Shown here one piece after another: positions 23,695 to 33,500 of a DNA stretch of 64,000 bases (its first letter is position 1; every line of letters starts with the position of its first letter). Source of the stretch: Todiramphus chloris collaris (lineage: Eukaryota > Chordata > Aves > Coraciiformes > Alcedinidae); NCBI GenBank assembly GCA_025345505.1, contig JANVCC010000076.1:13532057-13596056 (forward strand), in the 5' to 3' direction. The position numbers and the translations under genes were made by a program. Below the pieces are notes generated by a model. The model saw nothing but the letters and a program-made list of their open reading frames with translations. It was not told where the DNA came from and did not search any database.

Positions 23695-26600
23695 ATGTGC
23701 CATTACTCTTTTGACAAGCTATTTATCTATCAGATACATAAATCCTAATACAGCCCAGGCTTATTATGTTTACCAGCAATACCATGTTTGAAGGGGTACA
23801 TGGTTCTAATAATTTTCTCTTTTAATTTTAATAAAGGAGACACTTCACTGTGCACGCAGATCTCTCAAAAGTCTTCATTTTAGAGCCTCCACCAAGGCTC
23901 AATAGTATGAATTTATCATCAAATTTGACCCTGTAAGGATCATCTGTTACACTCAGCATTTGTAAAGAGAAGAGAGATGAGGGAACTTGAACATTAGTAT
24001 CATTTTCTTCATCTTATGGTTTGTGTGTTATTTTATTCACTGTTGGCTTTGCTGCTTTAAGTGACTGTATTTCAATACAGAATGAAAATCACTAGTCTTT
24101 TCATAAGGAAGGAAATAAGGTACCATCCATGGTTCTGGTCATTGGTACCAGAAGGGAGAAAACTTTTATACCAAATACTTATATTGTCCCTATTTCCTGC
24201 AATGACATGACAAAGAAGAACAAAGAGCTCTCAGCATCCTTTAGAAATAGATCTTTCTTAGGAATCCTGTAAACCTCTACACCTTCTGGATGATCACCAA
24301 AGCCATCAACTGTGACAGGTGATTGAAATAAAAAATGGCTGTAATTAAAAAGGCTGCAGAACATGAAATCCTTTTAAAAATTATGTTGTCTAATAGTGTG
24401 AATTAAATCAACCTAATTTGTAAGAAAAAGTAGTTTGGTGAGCATTGAAACTAAACTGATTTCCAATAGACGTGGGTCTTGTGGCTGCCTAGCTTTTTAA
24501 CTGCATTAATCTGAAAGCTAAGGCATGTGCTATTCTGTCAACAGAAATTTAAAAACACACATTTGCTTTCCTGAAAAAAAAAGCTTGGTAATCGTTTTAA
24601 TAACATTTTGTCAGCTATTTGATATTAGAAGTTCTGATTTCCGTCAAAATTCCTCCTCTAGTAAAGCAGATATTTTATGAATTAAATATGTTTGTGTTTA
24701 AAGAATTTGTAATACCTTCCTCCCAGGTGGATGCTCTGATATCTAATAATCACTCCTGCAAATACGCTTTCTTTCTCACCTTTTTCCTCCTGCAGGAACA
24801 TTACCTCCTCTGTCTTCCCAGTCAGCTGTCTTTACAAAATTTTGTTTGTGGGTTTTGGTTTTTTTTTTTGTGGGGGTTTTTTTTTGTGTGTTGTTCGTTT
24901 TTTGGTTGGTTGGTTGGTTGGTTGGTTGGTTTTTTGTGTGTTTTTGTGTGTGTGTGTGATTATTGTTGTTTGGGGGGGCTTGTGCTTTTTTTTTTTAGAA
25001 GTGGTATCAATCAGTTGAAAAAAAATCAAAGCTTTGCAGCAAACTGTTTGAAACATGCACACATACAGAGTGCTATTACACAAAACCAATTATCTTCAGA
25101 AAGCAGACTAAAAAGGGCAACAAAACAAACCCAAAGAACTATACATTATGAAGTATCTTTTGTGTGATTGAACAGCAGAGCTGGAATGCTGGATTTTCAG
25201 GTCTCTGTGTTCCACCACTGCAAACTAAAGAAAGGACTAATATAGCTGGGCTGATCACTAGGAAAGGTCTTGTTCTATTTTGCATATGGTTTATGCCACT
25301 ATTTTCTAGTGGTTGCAATAATGTTAAAGATAGGAATTCCTGGGAATTATTCCTGAACCAGGGAAATGAACATAGTGATAAGGAAACCTTACTAATCTTG
25401 TGTCTGTCAGCTTCAGATACTAACCTAAAGTAATTATTGTACAAAGTCCTGATAAATGACTTATCAGCACTTGTTTTGCAAGCTTGAATGCATTCTTTAG
25501 GGAACAGAATGTAAGGGTCTTTGACCAAAACACAGAAGGTGATGTTGGCACAGCAGACTTGTTAAAACTGGTTCTGCAGATTTGTCAGCAGAAATGAGGA
25601 AGACCACCCTGAGACCATAACAGAGTAATTGCCCATGTGGGACTAGGTGGAGATTGGACAGACACATATGTTAATAATTTCTCAGAAAACTAATTAGTAT
25701 GTAACCAAATTTTCGGAAATCTAATGCATAATACAACAAATATGTTGTATTAGCATTTCCTAGTTAACTGCAGGTGACATGCACATTTGGAGGAGTGATC
25801 CCCTGTGTGTCTGGCACCACAAATAAAAAATACCTGCTTAATAACACTATGCTGTTATTGAGTTTATCTCAGAATCCTTGTCCAACTAGACCTTACCCTT
25901 CCACTTCAGTGAGGAGTGATAGAAAGTCAAGGGGGCTTGGAAACTCTGATCTTTGAATCAATAGTTAGATAGTCCCAACAATGGACTCAGAAGCAACTGC
26001 AAACAGAAGAAAGATCGCTAAGTCCTCCCCTACAGTATGAAACACAATGAATGATGAGACAGAGGTGGGTGTGCCCTTATATATTAATTTACTAGTAGTA
26101 AAACTTCTATTTTATTTACTTATTTCTCTTCAACAAGACCTCTGAAATACAAAACATCACCAGAACCAATCAACAGAACCTGGCCCATTACTCATGATCA
26201 ACCAGCTTGCTGGTGCAAGACTTTTATAGGAAGCTTTTTTCTCTGGTCCTTCCCATTTGTGCATTGCTAAGTCAGGTGTCACTAAAATAGGACATGTGAA
26301 TGGTGTGCAGGCTGTCCTTCAAAGCCCTGAATGTGTGACAGCTCTTTTGGAAAGGGACTAGCAAGGGGCTGGTTTGAGCAGAGTGATTATTCTGTCCCTG
26401 CTGGCCTGCCCAGAAGGTGCTGCCAGGTAAGAAAGCATCTGTCTGTGGCCTTGGCCAGCTTTTATATGGTGAGACACGGGAGAAGAGGGCTTTTCCCACA
26501 GACCCTTCACTGCCAGCACTTGCTTGAAAGCTGACACCTATTTCATTTAAGTGTGTTAAAAAAAAAAAATCAGAGGATATTGAAATATTTATTTGTAATA

Positions 26601-28549
26601 TTTGATATGATTTGTAAGGTGTAAGACACCTGAAGATGCTACGTAAATCTTATCGAAGCACCTCCCTTTTCTTGTCACATATATCTCACTTCTATTAGCT
26701 ATACGAAGATATTAGCTGTATGCTCTTTTTTAACGTGAACCTGGGGAGTGGATGGCATTCATTTCTACTTTACGCATTGTCCTCTTGAGTTACCACAAAT
26801 ATTCAACCATCCCTATGAATTTACAACCATAGCTGCATCAGGAAGTCCTTGCAAATGCCAGTGGATTTGCAGACAGTCCAAAGGAGGAAATTAGATACTT
26901 TGCATACAGGAAGTAACAAGCAGTTGGGCTCGATGCCTGCAAGAAGCAGCACTGCAGAAAGCAGAGCCTGCTGTGGCTGCAGTAGCTCAGGCCACTGGTG
27001 CTGACAGGCATTTGTTCCTCTGCTGCTACTGCTGTGGCTGTTGTAGATGCTTGTTCTGCTCTACTGTGTTAAAGCTTTCTTCACTTAAACAAGGAACACG
27101 TCTGTCCTCATGTCTTAATCACATCACTGTCTTATTTTTCATGTCCTTATCCCCAGTATCACAGCAAAAATACAGAAAAATAGAAATGGCAATTGATGGG
27201 TACCTGGTTTCAAACACCTTTATGTCGGTCCTTCTAGAACAACCACAGCATCGTTGTTTCTATTCCTGAGATACAGTTCAGAAAGGTTTTAAAAAAATAA
27301 GCTTACTTTTTTTTTTTTCATTATTTTTTTTTTATTCATGGAGACAGTATTATAGGAAGGCTCTGGGCTTTGCTTTCTATTTCAGGAAACTCTGCTTTGT
27401 TTAGTTTGCAAGTTCCTGTGTTTCAGATGGAAAACTGTTTCAAAAGGCCTGTGGCCTTAAACTTACTCATGGCAGTAGATCGTTGTATCTGCATGCATGT
27501 ATGTGTACACACACACACTCCCCACCCCCCCACTCCCATTATATGGCAGTATATGTATACCACGTGCAGCAAATTCTGAAGGGTATGGAAATATTTTCAG
27601 TGTGTGTTTATAATTCAGTTAGGACAGGAATATTACTCGGAATTTGGAGCTGAGGGCACCTGACATTTGAGTATTAAAGAATCTATACAGTGCTTGTTCC
27701 CTGCCATGCCAGATCATGTGCTTACTTCTCATTTGCCAAAGAGGTGACTTTTTTCACTTTTTATCTGCTATTATAGTCCAAATGCCAACAGAGCTTCACC
27801 AAGAAGCATGATGGCGATTACAGGATATTGCAGAAAGTGTCTATTGATGTATTACACTTACTCATTGGATCTGTTCTGAAGAATAAAAAATATTCTTTGG
27901 GTGATGCTGCTTTTTTATCATACTGGAGACTAAAACTGGCAGGGTATAGTAGGAGTGATAAGAAATAAGACTGGAAAATAAAGAAAACTTGGAAATGGTC
28001 ATGATTTTCAGTGACTCTGTCGCTAAAAGTGATGTGAGACATATGGGAGATGATGCCTTTGAACTATAACAGGAAGATGAGCATTTGCTAACCTAAGACC
28101 ATGTGGCTTTATAACTATGTCTGTCCATTTCTAAAATATAGGACAAAAAGCTGATGCAAGCAGGAAGTTCAGCATGTATTTCTGTAAGATACAAGGAGCT
28201 CCATAAACAATGTTATGTATGAAATTTCTATTCCATTATGTCTCTATTTATAACAGTCAAATTCTATAGCAACTGGGAAACCAACATCCTTTGTACACAG
28301 GACATGCGTCTATCCCCAAAACAAACCTTTTTTTCAGGGAAAGCCTGCAATTTAAAGGAAGGAATGGTAACTATTGACTAAATATCTGTGTGCGTATATA
28401 TATATATTTGTATGAAATCTATGCAGCATTGCACCCTGTCTTCCTCCCATCCTACTCAGCCCCTCTCCGCTAATCTTCCCTTGTTGCTGCCAATTCCATC
28501 ACAAATCTTCCGCCAACACCGTTGAATGCGTTCTCCTCAAGCCAGAGAC
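23695..28549. other. Intergenic, upstream of GLRB promoter
   Basis: No gene is recognised. The open frames are short, and the longest (+ 24619-25167) runs through T/G-rich simple sequence. Simple repeats include the T/G tract at 24843-24996, an (AC)n run near 27509 and a (TA)n run near 28396. Regulatory elements for GLRB may lie here, but none can be called from sequence alone. Confidence 0.6.
24843..24996. repeat. T/G-rich simple repeat with (TTGG)n and (TG)n
   Basis: A composite low-complexity tract: T runs with G clusters, seven TTGG units at 24902-24930, then (TG)n at about 24944-24958 and a G7 run near 24972. All is T/G on the + strand, giving a strongly strand-asymmetric block. Confidence 0.9.
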
Positions 28550-28658
28550 TGGAGGATGCTTCCCCCAGCCACCGCCTCCCTCCCGCACCTCTCGCCGCCC
28601 CGTCGGCGCCCCGTTTCCGTTGCTGGGAGGGCGGGGGGGGGGGGGGGGGGGGGGGGGG

Positions 28659-28758
28659 NNNNNNNNNNNNNNNNNNNNNNNNNNNNNNNNNNNNNNNNNN
28701 NNNNNNNNNNNNNNNNNNNNNNNNNNNNNNNNNNNNNNNNNNNNNNNNNNNNNNNNNN
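28659..28758. other. Assembly gap (100 N)
   Basis: Exactly 100 N, the common placeholder for a gap of unknown length. The left edge is a run of G (about 26 bases, 28633-28658) and the right edge is a run of C (28759-28767). The missing sequence is probably extreme-GC promoter DNA, and the homopolymer edges may be sequencing artefacts. Confidence 0.97.
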
Positions 28759-28767
28759 CCCCCCCCC

Positions 28768-29034
28768 GCGTCCTCCAGCTGCCCGAGACGCCGCTCGCCC
28801 AGTGCCCATGTGCGGGCGGGCGGGCGGGCGGGACATGCTCACTGCGGGAGCGCCGCGCCTCCCGCACATGCTCACTGCCCGCGGAGGGCGCCGCCGGAGG
28901 TAGGGCTGCTTCTGCCGCCGGAGGAGTTTGCGCTTTCGCTCGGGCCGGGCCGCAACATGGCCCGCCGCCCCTTCCTCGGTCGCCACCGGCCCTGATCGTG
29001 GAGCGGGGGAGGGTCCGCGGCGGAGCTTCTGGCG
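28768..29034 (+). other. GLRB: Candidate GLRB non-coding exon 1
   Basis: Human GLRB has a non-coding first exon, and the coding exon here begins with its own 3' splice site at 30445, so an upstream exon must exist. The best 5' splice-site candidate in the island is 'ctggcg|gtgagcgctg' with GT at 29035. A second candidate is 'ggag|gtaggg' with GT at 28900. The 5' end is unknown and may fall in or before the N gap. Only the need for an exon here is strong; the exact ends are guesses. Confidence 0.4.
28833..28878. repeat. Promoter direct repeat enclosing an inverted repeat
   Basis: The 13-base word ACATGCTCACTGC occurs at 28833-28845 and again at 28866-28878. Between and partly overlapping them is a perfect 8-base inverted repeat, TGCGGGAG (28843-28850) and CTCCCGCA (28859-28866), around an 8-base CG-only spacer. 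The arrangement may be a protein-binding module or part of the 5' UTR of exon 1. Confidence 0.85.
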
Positions 29035-29194
29035 GTGAGCGCTGGGCAGCGGCGGTGAAGGCCGTGGCGAGTGTGGGGCTGCGTGTGCGCGCGGGGCCCG
29101 TGCCCCCCAGTGGGGCGGGCGGGGAAAAAGGCCGCGGAGCGACAACGGCCCGGCCCCAGAGCTCCTTCCGCCGAGAGGTCGCCTCCCAGGCTCT

Positions 29195-29215
29195 GTCAGC
29201 ACCTCGGCCAGCGCC
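29195..29215 (+). promoter_or_regulatory. RE1/NRSE site (REST binding)
   Basis: The 21-base sequence reads GTCAGCACC, TC, GGCCAGCGCC. Compared with the RE1 consensus TTYAGCACC-NN-GGASAGNGCC, only two defined positions differ (first base and position 14). Both half-sites and the canonical spacing are present. REST represses neuronal genes in non-neuronal cells, and RE1 sites often lie in or just after first exons. Its position in the GLRB CpG island, about 160 bases past the favoured exon 1 donor, fits neuron-restricted control of GLRB. That functional link is inference. Confidence 0.75.
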
Positions 29216-29383
29216 GGTTCCGGCGGGGCCGGGCCTTGGCGGTGCGGCCGGGCCAGGCAGCGGCGGGGCTCAGGGGTCCCCCCCGGAGGGCAGCGCCGGG
29301 GCCGCCCCGCGGCTGCGGGGTCAGCGAGCCGTGCGGGGAGCCCCGCTCTTTTGCTTCTCCCGCTGTCCCTACCGTGTGCTGTC

Positions 29384-29437
29384 GGCTCTCGGCAGCACGG
29401 AGGCCGCTTCGGCTCTCGGCAGCACGGAGGCCGCTTC
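29384..29437. repeat. 27-bp perfect tandem duplication in CpG island
   Basis: A 27-base unit beginning GGCTCTCGGCAGCACGG and ending CCGCTTC is present twice without any difference, at 29384-29410 and 29411-29437. Identity suggests a recent duplication or a polymorphic minisatellite. Confidence 0.95.
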
Positions 29438-30445
29438 TTTCCCTGTGCTGGGGCTACTGGGAGGCCTCGGAGGCGGGGAGGCTGGGCGAGGGGTAGAGAG
29501 GGGCGGCGGGGGCAGCTCCAGGACCGTTAGCAGCCGAGGGGTTGTGGGGCTGCGGATCCCGGGGGTGACTGAAGCATCCCGGTGCCTCCCAGAAGCCGGA
29601 GGAGGGAGAGAGAGAGGAAGCCACTACTCCTGAAAAGGAATTTAAATTAAGATAAAATAAAAGTGGAAAATGTAGCTGGTACTGAGGTGTCTGTGAGGTG
29701 AGAAATGCCAGGGAATTACCTGTGGGATGGGAAACAAATGGAAAATGCCCGGGGTGTCGTGTGACTGTGACCAAGGGGCAGGTGGGGCCGTCTCTGGCCG
29801 AGCACAAGCCCAGCTCCTGGCCTTTGGGTCACCTGCTTTTGCCCATGACAAGTTAAAAATATTAAACTTCACACAATCTAATAAAGCACAGTATTGTGGG
29901 TTGTGTTCAGTCATCTTCGTTAAGGCCCTTTCAGTGCTAGCTCTGCAGTGAGAATAAATGCAAAATAGTAATTTGTGTTTATATTCTGCACTTAAAATTT
30001 TTGCAACCCTTTGTCGTAAGTAACATCAAAACAATTGCTATTTCATCTGTGCAAGGTCACAGGGGGCTGGCAGTGTGCTGCCTTGCAAGATGACTGGTCA
30101 CAATCATATGTAATGCTGTTGGTTCCTGACATTTTTGGTGAGGAATTATGTTTCCAAGTTTGTGAGGATTTTGAGATAGGCATAATGTTTATTTCTTAAA
30201 CACACTGGAGCAAACTTGTACTTAAATCTGTTCCTCACAGTCAATCTCTTAACTTTGGGAATCTGCTCGACTCTCAGGAAATTGCCTACATTGGTTCCAT
30301 GTACACCGCAACAGACTCAAGGCAATTAAGATCAAACTTTAAAACAAAAAAATACAAACCCGTTTGTTCACTTTTGTAGGTATCTGTTCCCGTTTTCCAG
30401 ATAGAGCCTTACTAGCATAAACCTCTTTCTTTTCTTTTGATACAG

Positions 30446-30599
30446 ATTGAAGGTTTCTCTAAAGCTTCATTTTCAAGATGAAGTTGTTACTAGCAATTTT
30501 CTTTTTCATCTCGTTCTCCTTGTGGGTTGAAGAAGTCTATCCCAAAGAGAAGTCTTCAAAGAAAGGAAAGGGGAAAAAGAAGCAATATCTATGTCCATC
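30446..30599 (+). CDS. GLRB: GLRB exon 2: start codon, signal peptide, mature N terminus
   Basis: First coding exon of the glycine receptor beta subunit, a Cys-loop ligand-gated chloride channel subunit that co-assembles with alpha subunits at inhibitory synapses. The exon spans 30446-30599 and translation starts at ATG 30478. It encodes residues 1-40 plus two bases of Ser41. A hydrophobic signal peptide ([19 protein letters not shown]) is followed by a lysine-rich mature N terminus ([18 protein letters not shown]), nearly the same as human GLRB. Splice sites are 'gatacag|attgaa' and 'ccatc|gtacgt'. The 32 bases before the ATG are 5' UTR. The frame continues 69 bases into the intron to a stop, so intron retention would give a 62-residue product. 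Confidence 0.97.
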
Positions 30600-33500
30600 G
30601 TACGTTCCTTGTTTCTTTTTATGCTTTTGTATCATGGTGATCCTGCATAATTTTGACAGTGGAAATTAAGTGGCAGTTGAAGTAGATGGTGATTCTTTCT
30701 GCTTTAGGAACAGGGTTTAGGTTGGGAGTGAGAGGAAGATGGTTTGACCAGCATCATAGCTATGTTCTGTCAGTGAGTATGTTTTTTCTGCAGCAAATCC
30801 TCTGTTCTAATGAAAGAAAAAAAAAATCTAAGCCATAGTGAGTCATTTCTCTCTTTGTGGGGATTCCAACCCAGTGTCTGGTGCTATGGGGACACAGTAC
30901 TGTAGTCCCATTGTGCTGTGCTGTCTAGCACCGTGTTGCAGGTATACTAAGAAAAGCAAGGAGGGTGCAAATCTGTTACAACTGAAATTCCATTTCTCAT
31001 TAGCTTAGTTCTGTAAGAGAAAGCCAGTCCTATGCATATTCTCATTGACTGTTGAATAGAACTAAATTCTTCAGCGTCTCCCATCAATGATTTACAGTAC
31101 TATAACTTTTATGGAGATGGATTGATTGTTGCTGTAAAGCATGCCTTTATGGAATAATCTCACTGTAAAAATACAGAAATTAAAACCTGTGATTGCCCAG
31201 ATGAATAGAGAATGTATTCTGGACACCAGTGATTACTTGATGTTAAAAATACTCTCTCTTTCTAATGCCTGCTGCATTTTCGGTTGTGATGCATAGAACA
31301 ACACAAAAGGCTTTTTATTTGTGAGGACCTTTTTTATCATTTTCTTGGCCAGTCTTTCTCATCTTCTTAGTGTTGTGGTGTAAATATCTGAGGAAATGAC
31401 TGATTGAATATAGTAAATTGTCCATAAGCCTAGAAAACTACTATGCTTGAAGTGATAACATTGTTTAGACAAATGTAAAGCATGTTTATTCTTTGACCAT
31501 AAAAGAAGACTGGGAGATGAGGCTGGCTATTTAACATTAATAGACCTTTTCCAAAGAAAAGAAAAAAATAAGTAGAATAACCAGACGGAAGTAATGTTTG
31601 AATAATGGTTTTTAAAGTTACTGCTCTTTTTAAATATTGACAGTGATGTTTATTTGTTAACCAACATTTTTTAAAAGTTTCTATATATGGTGTTCTCATT
31701 CTTTATTTCAAACCTGAAAAATGACATATTTCTTTGGATTTAAATACATTAAGATGCAAATCTCAAATGTGTTCATGACTCAACTGAAGTGACCCCTACC
31801 CATTCTGTCACCTTTAAATAGTTAAGTTGAGCTCTAAACAGAGGTTTTGGTCTGAGCTACTGTGAGGATTTGTAACAAGGAAAGAAATATCCTAATTCCC
31901 AGCACAAATGTCAGCGTGCAAGTCCTCAGAAAGTGAGTTACACATCTGGGAACTAAATTCAGATCTTCCATTCAGATCTTCTTCTTTTTTAGATCTTTCA
32001 TTGAAGCAAGGAGAATTTCCCCCCTCTTCTTGACTTGGTCTTAATTAGAATTCAAAAGATTGATGTCATTTTGTCTTGATAACTGGGTGGATTTATTTAT
32101 TTATTTTATTTTAGACACACTGTTTCTTAGTACCCTGTTCTTTCTTATGCCAGTTGATGTTACAACCATACAATATGATATTTGTCTTTGATATACTTGA
32201 AAAGCATGAATAAATGCTATAATTTTCAAAGTGATACTTGTACATTCCACCTAGTTGAAGCTTTCTGCAAAAATAGTTGCAGAATCCAGGATTTGTGTGA
32301 TGTATCACATGTGCAGTGTTAGCTGGAATTAATTGCCATAGCACTAAATCCTGTTGAATTTTCCAAATAATGAACAAGTTGTCTGTATCTTGCTTGGCTG
32401 AAGTTCACAGCTTGCGACACAACCACTTGTAATAGTGGGGTTGCAGGACTTCCGTTTTTGTGGCTGGCATCTAGAAGACCTCTTGTGAATCAGCAATGAA
32501 AGTCAGCTCTGTCCTGCAGAAAGGTTATCTAATAGACTTTTAACTCAGGCTACTGATGGCAAACTTTCAATCATCAGTATTTTTTTAATAATTTTTCACA
32601 AAACTTCTTGACCTGGTGACACTGTGTTATAAAATAGGCTGCCTACTCTTAATTTTTTTTTTTTTCCTGTGAAAAGTAAGGAATGTTTCCTCAGGAACAA
32701 ACCAAAACACAATGCACTGGAGTGGGAATTAAATGACACCGTAAGGATTTACCAAAAATAGTCTCCAAGGAAGTGGCTGAATGAAAAATTTACTAGTGAA
32801 GCACAAAAGAAATCTTTTAGAAGAATGCATTGTATCTTTTTTAAAGAAAATAAACAGGATTTTGCATCATTTATAAAATTGAATGGTACAAATTCCTAAT
32901 AAAAGCATACATTTATAAGTTAAAATCTTAATTTTTGTTTAATTTGCATTACTTACTGGTGCAATAAAATGTAAAGCTTAATTGTAACAAATTACTGTCT
33001 TTTGTTTCCTTACAACATGTAAAAAGCTAAATTGTACCACCATGAGAACAAAAAACCACAGTAGTAATTATATAAGGAACAGTCTTCTCTTTGCAAACTT
33101 TATAATGAAATTCAAATGTATGCAAATAATTTTCCAGCAAAGGTTTATACTGAATCTGAAGTAATTGCCTGTGTTCCTTAGCTTGATGTTAAGAAATGGG
33201 TGATTATAAGATTGATTTGGGACTTATTTATTTGTATGAAAACTGACCATACTTGAACCTTTCCTTTTCTGACTCTCCAGAATACAGGCCTTTCACCAAA
33301 TTTGTGCCTCTGGCATGAAATTAACTATTAGAATAAGCTGAAAACAAGCTGATTAGAAACCCCATAAAAAGTTCATTATTGTCTCATAAACAGATATTTG
33401 CTTCCTTCATTACAAAAATTCCATTTTGCATCTTAGAGCAAAACCTCTTACTTGTGATTATTCATAACACTATACTTCTCAGTGCATTGTGTGGTAGTGG

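Larger units (their letters stand above)
28550..29620 (+). promoter_or_regulatory. GLRB: GLRB CpG island / promoter region
   Basis: Base composition switches abruptly from AT-rich to very GC- and CpG-rich for about 1 kb, then back. The island contains a (GGGC)-type Sp1/KLF-like array at 28813-28832, no obvious TATA box, and an assembly gap. It lies 0.9 kb upstream of the first coding exon of GLRB and on the expected side, so it is almost certainly the GLRB promoter and first-exon region (inference from position). The transcription start cannot be set from sequence alone. Confidence 0.85.
29035..30445 (+). other. GLRB: GLRB intron 1 (presumed)
   Basis: Runs from the favoured exon 1 donor to the firm acceptor 'ttttgatacag' at 30445. 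The first 0.6 kb is the rest of the CpG island with the RE1 site and the 27-base duplication. The remainder is AT-rich with nothing recognised. The donor side is provisional. Confidence 0.5.

Noticed and set aside
24619-25167. 182-codon open frame
   Set aside because: Its middle part is encoded by T/G simple repeat (Phe/Gly/Trp/Val-rich) and there is no recognisable domain or splice context.
28499-29633. Long open frames on both strands across the CpG island
   Set aside because: They run through the N gap and owe their length to high GC content. They are Gly/Ala/Pro/Arg-rich with no known protein and conflict with each other on both strands.
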